Shown: positions 22,577 to 29,898 of the stretch, piece by piece | How the letters are laid out: every line of letters begins with the position of its first letter | How positions within the stretch are numbered: the stretch's first letter is position 1 | IMG/VR virus record: IMGVR_UViG_3300029286_000009 | Coordinates: 186,001 to 250,000 of that record | Source of the DNA: a virus | Direction: 5' to 3' (one strand) | DNA: 64,000 nt | Program-made: the position numbers and the translations under genes | Notes under the pieces: model-generated | Told to the model about the DNA's origin: nothing | What the model saw: only the letters and a program-made list of their open reading frames with translations | Database searches by the model: none

Positions 22577-23165
22577 AATACCGTTCCCCATGTATGGCAA
22601 TAGCTTCGCAAGAAATTGCGAACTTTAATGTAATCCTATCCTCTTGTGTCTTATTTTCTTTTTGTTGTATTCTCTCCAAATGGCTTTTTGTGTAGAAACC
22701 CAGTTCCAGGGCTTTATCATAGAAAGCTGTATAGGTATTGACTGGGGGTTCTTGCCCCAGTAATTGTTTGTATATACCCCAAGATACTTCTTCAACTGTT
22801 GCGAGTAGAAGAGAGGCTCGGTCAGGTAAATCAATACCACATCTCCCCTCATTAAAAAAGACTATTTCTTGACTGGATGCCAGCCTATCCCTCATATTGA
22901 GTGCTTTATCGATGCAACAAATGGCAGTCCCTATACCCGATACTTGTCCATAGTAGTAATCAAAATCTTTTGTTCTACCTGCCAGGTTTGCCTTTTTCAT
23001 ATTTTGTTTTGCGATTTTTAATTCCATCTGGAGCATATTCTGAATATTCTCAAGGTTAGTTTCTGCTCGCTGGATTTCAGAATCACATTCTTGCAGTAGT
23101 TCAACGACTTTTGTCTTGTCCTCGGTACGTTGCATATAAACATCTATAAATTTAGAAATATCCAT
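22524..23165 (-). CDS. Helical protein of unknown function
   Basis: 213 residues, ribosome site GGAGGGGGTAAA. Long N-terminal coiled coil (VVELLQECDSEIQRAETNLE, then NIQNMLQMELKIAKQNMKKA), then a mixed C-terminal domain. Overlaps the HNH gene. Not recognised. Confidence 0.5.
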   Translation of the reverse strand: MDISKFIDVYMQRTEDKTKVVELLQECDSEIQRAETNLENIQNMLQMELKIAKQNMKKANLAGRTKDFDYYYGQVSGIGTAICCIDKALNMRDRLASSQEIVFFNEGRCGIDLPDRASLLLATVEEVSWGIYKQLLGQEPPVNTYTAFYDKALELGFYTKSHLERIQQKENKTQEDRITLKFAISCEAIAIHGERYYGEAIKRRIQYTCKQSV

Positions 23166-23176
23166 TTTACCCCCTC

Positions 23177-23392
23177 CTATTTCTTTAAGAAAACCTCAAA
23201 CCCATCAACTTCTAGTGTCTTCAGCGTGTCACGGCATTTTGAACACAACAAGACGGGTATCCTTTTGTTGGGTGCCGCCACGGATTGATTCACCATGATA
23301 TACAATTTGTCCTTATATCCGGACGCCAGTGCGGTATCTAATTTACGGCGGCAATCAAAACAAAAAGTTATGTCGCCTAGGCTTTCGTCCAC
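23177..23392 (-). CDS. Zinc-ribbon microprotein
   Basis: 71 residues, GTG start after AAAAAGGGT. CFDCR near the start and CSKC about residue 53. Immediately downstream of the metacaspase-like gene and in the same unit. Function unknown. Confidence 0.55.
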   Translation of the reverse strand: MDESLGDITFCFDCRRKLDTALASGYKDKLYIMVNQSVAAPNKRIPVLLCSKCRDTLKTLEVDGFEVFLKK

Positions 23393-23411
23393 TGCTTATA
23401 CCCTTTTTCGT

Positions 23412-24269
23412 TTAATGTGTTCCGCCTAAAAATAGCTGATCCATTAACTCATCTTTAGATTCCAACTGGGGTGTCTGATTAAAACCATTTTTTTCTAATT
23501 TCTCATTTATTTTTGCAACTAAATCACAGTAGCTGATGTTCCAATTTGCTTCTTTTAAAGTTTGTGCTAGGTAATATGTCATAGCACCATTATAATGCCC
23601 GTCTATAAACGCGTCCGCACTTGTTTGTGCGTCGCTTGAGCCCGAAATCAACACAGCATTTCCTTGTGTAGTAACATTGTGTAGAAACGACTGCGACCTC
23701 AGTCTATCCTGTCTCAGACGCGATGTCATTGGCTTAAGATTCTCGTCTAATTCCATATCACCAGATTCTAATAACACATGCAAAGGCGGTGGCATATACC
23801 TGCTCTTAACAAAGTGCCCATTTTTAACTGTCGGGGAATTTTTTAGTATGGTTCCAGAAAAACATGCATCAATGTGACATAGGAGGTGTGCGTTTGGATT
23901 CGCACACATAATTACCTTATTAATGTCATCATCCCGTAAAGGAAGATCCCAATCCATGTCGATCGGACATATACATTCATCCATACGGTCGGTTTCCCAT
24001 GTCGCTGTTTCGGTTGTGCAATTAACTTGAGTACCGTGCCCTGAGTAGCCCCAAAATGCTTTGTCGTTGTCTTGTAGGTTATTTACTAACCACTGAAGAC
24101 CTCTCATTATGTTTTTTCTGGTGGCCTTTTTATCATCTAAAATCTTGAATTCTGAGAAGCCATAGACGTCTTTTAGAATTTTGTAAAGCAGAATGACATC
24201 ATTTAGGCAACCTGAAAGAGGCGAATCCGGGTAAGCATTGATTGCAATGAGCAGGGCACGTTTCTTCAT
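23412..24269 (-). CDS. Metacaspase-like cysteine peptidase (C14 family)
   Basis: 285 residues, about one caspase-fold domain with no extension. Catalytic dyad is His78 (YSGHGT) and Cys136 (DACFSG). The metacaspase-type substrate pocket (DECICPIDMD, about 97-106) and the later SSDAQTSADAF and GAMTYYL segments are also present. Members cut after Arg or Lys and are usually bacterial orthocaspases or eukaryotic death proteases. The gene is in an operon with a HicB-like gene upstream and a zinc-ribbon gene downstream. The substrate, host or phage, is unknown. Confidence 0.85.
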   Translation of the reverse strand: MKKRALLIAINAYPDSPLSGCLNDVILLYKILKDVYGFSEFKILDDKKATRKNIMRGLQWLVNNLQDNDKAFWGYSGHGTQVNCTTETATWETDRMDECICPIDMDWDLPLRDDDINKVIMCANPNAHLLCHIDACFSGTILKNSPTVKNGHFVKSRYMPPPLHVLLESGDMELDENLKPMTSRLRQDRLRSQSFLHNVTTQGNAVLISGSSDAQTSADAFIDGHYNGAMTYYLAQTLKEANWNISYCDLVAKINEKLEKNGFNQTPQLESKDELMDQLFLGGTH

Positions 24270-24282
24270 CTTGTCATACTCC

Positions 24283-24495
24283 TTATTTGCTAAAATCTGC
24301 CTTTAGCTCCTTAAGCTTTTTGATTTTTTCTATGATTTGTGTTTCCACATTTTCTTTAGAATCCCCAATAACGGAGAAGCGAGGAAAGTTTATAATTCTG
24401 CCCTTCCAACTAATCTTTTTTCCATCCCTTCTATATTCTGTGATTTTTTCTAACACGGGGATATAATAATCAACATCTCTTTTATACTTATACAA
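24283..24495 (-). CDS. HicB-like small protein
   Basis: 70 residues, TTG start after CAAGGAGAAAGG. The segment WKGRIINFPRFSVIGDSKEN followed by VETQIIEKIKKLKEL matches the HicB partial-RNase-H-like fold (strand, Gly-Asp turn, helix). No HicA toxin is adjacent and no DNA-binding tail is present, so an antitoxin role is uncertain. It lies 13 bases before the metacaspase-like gene. Confidence 0.5.
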   Translation of the reverse strand: MYKYKRDVDYYIPVLEKITEYRRDGKKISWKGRIINFPRFSVIGDSKENVETQIIEKIKKLKELKADFSK

Positions 24496-24509
24496 TACCT
24501 TTCTCCTTG

Positions 24510-24645
24510 TCTTATGGCGAGCACTTTAGCGTGCTCGCCGCTCCTTGTCGGGGAACCGACCACACAGGCGATCGGGTTTTGCTTGTATGCCACTATCACA
24601 TATCCCTACCTATTTACAAGCAAGTTTTAAGTGGCACCCACCCTT
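24510..24645. ncRNA. Structured leader or small RNA between methyltransferase and HicB-like gene
   Basis: Between 24496 and 24668 there is no frame but strong pairing: GGCGAGCAC/GTGCTCGCC (24516-24539), GTCGG-GGAA-CCGAC (24547-24560), and two interleaved perfect repeats, TTGCTTGTA 24579-24587 with TACAAGCAA 24615-24623, and TGCCACT 24588-24594 with AGTGGCA 24630-24636. Their order makes a pseudoknot or two exclusive helices. On the reverse strand this would be the 5' leader of the metacaspase operon; the direction of transcription is not certain. Confidence 0.45.
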
Positions 24646-24668
24646 TTATACTTTTGTTTCTAAGATAG

Positions 24669-25532
24669 TTATTTGTATTTTTCCAGTGCTGTTTGTATTT
24701 GTTTACAGCATATATCAAAATATTGCTGGTCAATCTCAAAACCAATAAATGCTCTATTAAGATTGATGCATGCTAGAGCTGTATTTCCGATACCCATAAA
24801 TGGATCTAATACCATGGTGGTTTTTGTAGTGCCATGTAATTTAATACACATTTCTGCAAGTTCAGCCGGAAATGACGCTGGATGTGGTCTTTCTTTTTCT
24901 CTTGATACAATTGTCTTGTAGGGGATGAACCACGTATTCCCTCGGCACCTAAGTCCTGTTGTGTTAGATTTCCATCTAGCCTTATTAGACTTATCTTTGT
25001 AAGGTGTACCGATCGCTAGGCGGTCTAACTCTACATCTCCTTGTTTCGTAAAATGGAATATATATTCGTGTGCGTCGGACAAATAACGACGACTGTTAAT
25101 CGGCTTTATATGTCCAACATTGATATCTTCTGTCAGATTATGATTATCGCCCGCCGCATTTTTCTCTATTACTATGGATTTGATCCAATGAATAGTATTC
25201 TGCAAACACAAATACTTCTTGATACGAAGTGCAACCTCTGTAGGTACCCAAGGGTCAGAGGGTTTGCTACCCATGTTCAGAAATAGGGAGCCGCGTGAGT
25301 CAAGTACGCGTACGACCCCTTCTGCCCAACGCTCTATCCAGTCTAAATAAGTCCCACGGCTAATTTTGTCATTATAAGAATTATATTTTACACCGATATT
25401 ATATGGAGGAGAAGTGACTACAACACTGACTTCTTCCTTACCTATTTTTTCCATTCCGTTTAAACAATCTTCCCGGAAAAGACTTATCTTCTCTGTTTTC
25501 AAGCACCTATCTACATTAGAACATAATGCCAT
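24669..25532 (-). CDS. DNA methyltransferase (N6-adenine or N4-cytosine)
   Basis: 287 residues with the ATG at 25532, which has AGGAG upstream and lies 40 bases after a promoter-like motif. The upstream in-frame Met at 25682 would include that promoter and is rejected. Motif IV TSPPYNIG is at 40-47 and the SAM-binding motif DPFMGIGNT is at 243-251, the order of the beta class. It transfers methyl groups to DNA bases, probably for protection from host restriction. No restriction gene is adjacent. Recognition site unknown. Confidence 0.9.
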   Translation of the reverse strand: MALCSNVDRCLKTEKISLFREDCLNGMEKIGKEEVSVVVTSPPYNIGVKYNSYNDKISRGTYLDWIERWAEGVVRVLDSRGSLFLNMGSKPSDPWVPTEVALRIKKYLCLQNTIHWIKSIVIEKNAAGDNHNLTEDINVGHIKPINSRRYLSDAHEYIFHFTKQGDVELDRLAIGTPYKDKSNKARWKSNTTGLRCRGNTWFIPYKTIVSREKERPHPASFPAELAEMCIKLHGTTKTTMVLDPFMGIGNTALACINLNRAFIGFEIDQQYFDICCKQIQTALEKYK

Positions 25533-25570
25533 CCGAATATCTCCTGTTGTAATTACCAATCTAATATCTA

Positions 25571-25592
25571 CTAATAAGTATAGTACCCAAAA
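25571..25592 (-). promoter_or_regulatory. Phage promoter-like motif for methyltransferase
   Basis: On the reverse strand TTGGGTACTATACTTATTAG. Points at the methyltransferase gene, back to back with the + strand copy at 25684. Confidence 0.55.
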
Positions 25593-25683
25593 AATTTTCA
25601 AAAAGTGAAAAATAGTTGTATTTCTTTTTGATTTCATAAAGTTATAAATATTTTTACCCTGTTTTTCTCCATCCTGGGGCACT

Positions 25684-25706
25684 TTTGGGTACTATAATAA
25701 TATTAG
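25684..25706 (+). promoter_or_regulatory. Phage promoter-like motif, rightward
   Basis: TTTTGGGTACTATAATAATA followed by TTAG. Shares CACTTTTGGGTA with the site at 60029. Starts the rightward transcription of the gene block at 25.9 kb. Confidence 0.55.
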
Positions 25707-25739
25707 TTTTGTTGAAAAAGGAAAAGAGATATATTAATA

Positions 25740-25870
25740 GTGTACACTCAGTGGAGTGTAATCCGCGAGAATAATAGTGTACCGGAGAAAATAATATACT
25801 AGCTAGATAATAATGTACCGGAGAAAATTGTACCCCCGAAAATAATAGTTTTATAGCTCTGGAAAAGTAA
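25740..25870 (+). promoter_or_regulatory. Operator-like repeats in rightward leader
   Basis: A perfect inverted repeat TACACTC/GAGTGTA (25742-25759), then three copies of a box close to GTACCGGAGAAAATAATA at 25779-25796 and 25814-25829, with a weaker copy GTACCCCCGAAAATAATA after 25829. The box contains a GGAG-like string, yet no start codon follows. A regulator-binding leader is the likely role. Confidence 0.45.
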
Positions 25871-25890
25871 TAACTCTATAGAGGTCTGAT

Positions 25891-26364
25891 ATGACTAGAA
25901 GATTTCATGCTACCGTTATTGATGAGTATTTGTTATTGAAAAGGAAAGTTGCTAAGTGTGTAGATAAGGCTAAGCTTCATGATAAAGCTATACTGAAGCA
26001 GAGGAAAATATTAGAATCAGCGAGAAGATGGATAAAACGCATGTTGGAAATAGAGCACATTTGTCGAGATAATGGCTGGCCGCATCCTGATACGTTTGAC
26101 TCTGATTATACTGATGTGTTTACGAAGCAGAGTATTTTAAATACAGATCCATTTAGCAAGGCGTTGTTGACCCCAGATGGTAATCGTCCTGATAATATGT
26201 TCACTTCCTTTTCTAGTGTAGCTGACCAGCTATTAACCGATTTAAAGTATCTAGCAGACACAAATGTATTACCGCCTACGGATAAAAAGCCTAGTCTTTT
26301 TAGTCCAGATGGCAATCGATTCGTTTTGAATCTCGAAAATAACACTAAGGAGACAGCAGATTAG
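25891..26364 (+). CDS. Unknown protein, start of rightward block
   Basis: 157 residues, ATG after ACTCTATAGAGGTCTGAT. Basic helical N-terminus (KLHDKAILKQRKILESARRW) and an acidic, disordered C-terminus with two near-identical short segments, ALLTPDGNRPDN and SLFSPDGNRFVL. It ends at the start of the next gene. Not recognised. Confidence 0.55.
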   Translation: MTRRFHATVIDEYLLLKRKVAKCVDKAKLHDKAILKQRKILESARRWIKRMLEIEHICRDNGWPHPDTFDSDYTDVFTKQSILNTDPFSKALLTPDGNRPDNMFTSFSSVADQLLTDLKYLADTNVLPPTDKKPSLFSPDGNRFVLNLENNTKETAD

Positions 26365-27237
26365 ATGTTGCTATTACTCGGGCAAAACACTGTTACTGCT
26401 GGAACTATAAAAAATGCAAAGTGGTTGCACTTACCTGGGTATGCTCCTAGATGCTTATGCGGTGCCGAAGATGGGTTTGCTGTAGTTAACCCGTACGCGT
26501 ACCCGGTATCTGCGAATGAGTGTATCTCGGTAATCATGGATGGTACTGTTAATTGTATGTGTTACTACGACAATGAGGTTTTGGCGGGGACCAACACAGG
26601 AATATATAGTCTTGATTGGTCTTCTTATGGGCACTATGCAGATGGTGGTAATCCTCTGGATGCAAGTGATAGCCTTTCTCTTAATTATAATACAACAAAT
26701 GGGTTGCTCTCTGACCAAATTATCTCCTTAGATGCATGTAATGAGTATCTGGTAGTGGTGACTTCTGTGGGGCTAAGTTGGAAAAAATCCAGTGGTGAGT
26801 TTATTAACTATGTGACTACTTCTGGTCATAAGGCATTTGTTGATTCTAGTCCTACTACCTACTTAGCAGATGGAAATACACTCAGAATTAAATATGGTGA
26901 ACCAGTATCTTTTGACGCATGGGATACGGAAATTGATCTGGGGGAGAGTATAAATGACCTTTGGGTAAGTAGTAATGTCATTTTTATGGCAACTGATATT
27001 GGCATAAGTATTTGGAATAGCGGTAGTCTTTATAACTACACGGCGGTCTCTGGTAGCTTACCTTTACGTCGTATTACAGGTGAACTTGATACCACATTTG
27101 ATTGGGGACATATTTTCGTCGCTAGTAGTGATTGTATAAATATATTTAATTTGAAACAGAAAGCAATAGAGAGTCATATAGACTTTAATGATTCTGCTGT
27201 GTTATGTATTGACTACCCTAGAATATACAGTAGGTGA
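26365..27237 (+). CDS. Beta-propeller-like protein
   Basis: 290 residues. Several repeats of the pattern (V/A)xTNxGIYSLDW, VVTSVGLSWKKSSGE, FMATDIGISIWNSGS and VASSDCINIFNLKQ, spaced about 40-50 residues, resemble the blades of WD- or sensor-type beta-propellers. No signal peptide. Could be a virion or attachment component; the neighbours are not structural genes, so its role is open. Confidence 0.5.
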   Translation: MLLLLGQNTVTAGTIKNAKWLHLPGYAPRCLCGAEDGFAVVNPYAYPVSANECISVIMDGTVNCMCYYDNEVLAGTNTGIYSLDWSSYGHYADGGNPLDASDSLSLNYNTTNGLLSDQIISLDACNEYLVVVTSVGLSWKKSSGEFINYVTTSGHKAFVDSSPTTYLADGNTLRIKYGEPVSFDAWDTEIDLGESINDLWVSSNVIFMATDIGISIWNSGSLYNYTAVSGSLPLRRITGELDTTFDWGHIFVASSDCINIFNLKQKAIESHIDFNDSAVLCIDYPRIYSR

Positions 27238-27273
27238 GCCAACAAAATAACTAACTTAGTATAGGAGATAAGA

Positions 27274-27603
27274 ATGGGAGATTTTTCACGGAATGTTGAC
27301 CCTGTGCCTCTTAATGGCGGGGTTTTAGTAAGGGTAGTAGGTAATAGCCAAATGACTACAGGTGGTATTTATCTACCTGAAACTGCATCTACCCGCCCAG
27401 TTCAAGGTGTAGTAGAGTGTGTAAGTCGCGGTTATTATGATCCATCCGGCTCATGGCTGGACCACGAGGTACACATAGGTGATGTAGTAATTTTCAATTG
27501 GAGGTCAGGTTTTGATTTAATCTTAGATGATGCGGAATATCGTATCATTCACGAACGCGACATTGTCGCAATACTAAAAGGAGCTAACTATGGCGAAGAA
27601 TGA
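27274..27603 (+). CDS. GroES-like co-chaperonin
   Basis: 109 residues, the length of phage co-chaperonins. The GroES pattern is clear: VLVRVV near the start, mobile-loop segment TGGIYLPETASTRPVQGVVE, then HIGDVVIFNW, LILDDAEYRIIHERDIVAIL. Such proteins cap the host GroEL ring and adapt it to fold phage proteins, often the capsid protein (as T4 gp31 does). No GroEL gene is in the window, so it must use the host's. The mobile loop is unusual in carrying MTTGGIYLP. Confidence 0.85.
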   Translation: MGDFSRNVDPVPLNGGVLVRVVGNSQMTTGGIYLPETASTRPVQGVVECVSRGYYDPSGSWLDHEVHIGDVVIFNWRSGFDLILDDAEYRIIHERDIVAILKGANYGEE

Positions 27604-27880
27604 CATTTTTGATGGAAGTAGGACTTTGACTAAGGGGCAGGTTCGTATTTATGATGGCAATCGCCACATGCCCGACCAACTGGATGAAATTGCTCCAGTA
27701 ACCAGGCATGCGACATGGGCATCTATCAGAGAGCGTCAGCGACAAGGTAAGCCGGTACCGCAATCTTTTTCTTTAGATGAAGTAGAACTCATTGTAAAGA
27801 CTGCGGTTGCAGAGGCTTTACGAGAGGTAAGGGGCATGTCATTAGGTGAGGACGCCGAAATGTCCGTAGCGGGAAAATAA
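27590..27880 (+). CDS. Unknown small protein
   Basis: 96 residues, overlapping the co-chaperonin gene by 14 bases. Central SIRERQRQGKPVPQSFSLDE and acidic-helical C-terminus. Not recognised. Coupled translation with the GroES-like gene suggests a related role. Confidence 0.5.
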   Translation: MAKNDIFDGSRTLTKGQVRIYDGNRHMPDQLDEIAPVTRHATWASIRERQRQGKPVPQSFSLDEVELIVKTAVAEALREVRGMSLGEDAEMSVAGK

Positions 27881-27898
27881 TTGCGGTCTGAGGCAGAA

Positions 27899-27922
27899 GT
27901 AGGTACTATATTTATATGTAGG
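27899..27922 (+). promoter_or_regulatory. Phage promoter-like motif
   Basis: GTAGGTACTATATTTATATG followed by TAGG. Close to the recurrent motif; it precedes the HU-like gene by about 45 bases. Confidence 0.5.
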
Positions 27923-27969
27923 AGGGGAAGAACCCTTTCTTGTCTAAAAAGGAAAAAGGAGAATTTTAC

Positions 27970-28257
27970 ATGAATTTTCAGTTTTTAGTAGAGAGTTGTG
28001 TATCAATGTTTAAGGGACAAGCAGTAACCAAAAAGATTGCGGAAGCCATTATTAGGAATGTTTTTGATGATATTTCTGATGGTATGGTAAGAGGTGAGAG
28101 TATTAATGTACGTGGCTTTGGTACCTTCAGTGTAACCGAAAAGAAGGGTCGTGCGTATGTTGAACCGCGTACGCAGTCAACGGTGTATGTAGATGCGAAG
28201 AACTATCCAAGATTTTCGGCGTCACCAGTGTTGAAGGATGCAGTAAAGGGAAGCTAA
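27970..28257 (+). CDS. HU/IHF-family DNA-binding protein
   Basis: About 95 residues from the ATG after AAAGGAGAATTTTAC; the TTG at 27940 includes that ribosome site and is unlikely. The HU fold is visible: N-terminal helices (KKIAEAIIRNVFDDISDGMV), INVRGFGTFSV, then the beta-arm region RAYVEPRTQSTVYVDAKNYP and RFSASPVLKDAVKG. It would bend and compact phage DNA or help transcription switching. Confidence 0.9.
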   Translation: MNFQFLVESCVSMFKGQAVTKKIAEAIIRNVFDDISDGMVRGESINVRGFGTFSVTEKKGRAYVEPRTQSTVYVDAKNYPRFSASPVLKDAVKGS

Positions 28258-28260
28258 AAG

Positions 28261-28641
28261 ATGGACTTTTATAAAGCACAAGTGAAGGCTGTAAGTAAGG
28301 CAAAAGCACGAGAAATCTTAAAGAAGATGCAGGCACAAGGTATTGAGGAAATGCACCTCCCTGCTATTCCTCGTCGTGAGATCGGGTCATTTCTAATTGA
28401 TGAACGCCCCAATCTGTGGACTATTGAAGTTGACGGTGTTCCTTGCTTTGAAGTGATTTCGAATAAGATTGCGGCATCTGCTATGCTACGCATGTTGGAT
28501 GAGTGTGGTCAAGACAAAATAAATCTTGCTCCGCTTTGTCCGCAATTCTTGGAAGACTTTCTTGCAGATAAACGTAAGGACGTTATGGCGTTTGAAATTG
28601 CACATACAGATCCAGGGGAAGAGCTTCCTGGTCATGTGTAA
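28261..28641 (+). CDS. Unknown protein
   Basis: 126 residues, four bases after the HU stop. Basic helical N-terminus (YKAQVKAVSKAKAREILKKM) then an alpha/beta region. Not recognised. Probably cotranscribed with the HU-like gene. Confidence 0.5.
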   Translation: MDFYKAQVKAVSKAKAREILKKMQAQGIEEMHLPAIPRREIGSFLIDERPNLWTIEVDGVPCFEVISNKIAASAMLRMLDECGQDKINLAPLCPQFLEDFLADKRKDVMAFEIAHTDPGEELPGHV

Positions 28642-28654
28642 TCTGGGGTAAATT

Positions 28655-29098
28655 ATGGGTTATTTGGATGTTAAAGCACTGGTGGTCTCGCGGGAAAAGA
28701 TGGATATGGATGGATTTGCATTTTGTGCACGCAAGAGCAATTATAGGAACTACGATACCGAGACTGCCATAACTAATGTGATTAGTAAGATGCAAGGCAC
28801 TGATTATGGTGTGTGTATCTTATATGAGCAACCAGGAGACCAGCCTAACTTAGTAAGAGTAATAGACAGGATTAGGAACAACGTAAAGGCAAAACGAGTT
28901 CCTGTTGTAGTAGTAACAAATTTGCATGCAACAGAAACTGATATGGATAGTTACTATGAGGCGGGAGCTCAATTGGTAATACCTAAAATGGGTGATAGCC
29001 AATTAAAAATGTTACTATCAGTAGTGGCTAGTTTTAGTGAATTTGTAGCGAGATTTCCTGAAAAGATGCAATTCAGGAATTACGTTTCTAGTAGGTGA
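28655..29098 (+). CDS. CheY-like receiver-fold protein without phosphoacceptor
   Basis: 147 residues. The pattern VVVVTNLHATETDMDSYYEA then GAQLVIPKMGDSQLKMLLSV matches strands 4-5 and the conserved Thr and Lys of receiver domains (Lys in VIPKMG). The phosphoacceptor Asp at the end of strand 3 is replaced (CILYEQPGD), so it is probably a pseudo-receiver used for protein contacts. It ends 5 bases before the tmRNA. Assignment by pattern only. Confidence 0.5.
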   Translation: MGYLDVKALVVSREKMDMDGFAFCARKSNYRNYDTETAITNVISKMQGTDYGVCILYEQPGDQPNLVRVIDRIRNNVKAKRVPVVVVTNLHATETDMDSYYEAGAQLVIPKMGDSQLKMLLSVVASFSEFVARFPEKMQFRNYVSSR

Positions 29099-29103
29099 AC
29101 GAC

Positions 29104-29621
29104 GGGGCACACAGGTATCGACAGACGTTATGAGTAGATTTGTATTGGTGGTCGGTGTGAGTGGTACCGTAAATCATTCGAATTATAAATGCCGAAGATA
29201 ATTCTTTCGACATGCTCTCAGCTTTTTGTGAAGCCGACCGTAAGGTTAGTGTAGCATACGCTGGTTAATAGGGCGGAGTTCCCAGTAACTTATCAACAGA
29301 AAACTGGGTGGCGGAGGCAAGTGGGTTTTATACCTGCTTCCTCTCCTGGTTACGAGGCTAAACTGACCTGGTGGAGGCACGCGGGAAACCGCGTCCCCTA
29401 AATCCTATGCAAGTAGGTATCCTAGTGTCAGGCATTAGGATAGAGATGGGTAGGGTAATCGCCACCGTGCGGGAAACCAAACCTTCTAGCCCGCAAAAGT
29501 CAGCGGCGGGGTCTCGAAAAGGCTGGCAAACTCTCTGTCGGGAGTATAAATATGGACTACACCATCTAAATTTACATTTCGAAAGGCGGACTGGATCTGG
29601 GTTCGACTCCCAGGTGCTCCA
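29104..29621 (+). ncRNA. ssrA: tmRNA (SsrA-like)
   Basis: The 5' end GGGGCAC pairs with the 3' GTGCTCC (one G-U), and the T arm (CTGGG TTCGACT CCCAG) is complete. The 5' segment CACAGGTATCGACAGACG fits the conserved tmRNA start (GATTCGACRG). Helix 2 is GTAGATTTG with TAAATTTAC plus TGGTGGTC with GACTACACCA. The resume codon is GCC at 29191, nucleotide 88 of the RNA, as in E. coli (90). The tag reads AEDNSFDMLSAFCEADRKVS, then VAYAG, and ends in TAA TAG (29266-29271). It is about 25 codons, longer than the usual 8-15, and lacks the usual LAA end. CCA is not encoded and must be added. Total 518 bases, longer than most. Confidence 0.85.
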
Positions 29622-29833
29622 TAAAATTGTCTTATAACAAAGCATTGCTCCCGAAGACATACAAGATTTGTATAATAAACATTGTAATTGGGTCGATGTC
29701 AAAGGTTTTAGGCATCTCCGATCGCCAACTGCGACGTATCCGAAAGATGCATATTAGCTGATCTGCCATGTGTAGAAACAGTAAAGTTAACGTCAACAGT
29801 GCTAGGCGGGGCGTTGATGGTTGATACTAGTCT
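29622..29833 (+). other. Non-coding region after the tmRNA with possible structure
   Basis: No gene. Stems include GACAT/ATGTC (about 29657-29701) with ACAA/TTGT inside, GCATCT/AGATGC (about 29713-29751) and CGTCAAC/GTTGATG (about 29793-29820). Might hold another small RNA or the processed tail of the tmRNA transcript. I see no tRNA cloverleaf. Confidence 0.35.
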
Positions 29834-29836
29834 AGC

Positions 29837-29867
29837 GGGGGAATAGTTAACGTGACTGTTCCCCCAT
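29837..29867 (+). terminator. Hairpin between tmRNA region and next gene
   Basis: GGGGGAATAG pairs with CTGTTCCCCC (one G-U) with a 9-base loop. There is no T-run after it, so it may be a processing or attenuation stem, not a terminator. Confidence 0.45.
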
Positions 29868-29898
29868 TTCATATGTAAAGAAGGTAAGGAGAGGTTAA

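Noticed and set aside
24510-24645. IS200/IS605 end or tRNA
   Set aside because: The hairpin loop CTTTAGC-like motif recalls IS ends, but no transposase or partner end is present and no cloverleaf forms.
25533-25682. N-terminal extension of the methyltransferase to the upstream Met
   Set aside because: Includes the promoter-like motif and lacks a ribosome site; the extension is hydrophobic and unlike other methyltransferases.
29358-29702. Frames within the tmRNA region, including 29371-29637
   Set aside because: They overlap RNA with full tmRNA features; no ribosome site.
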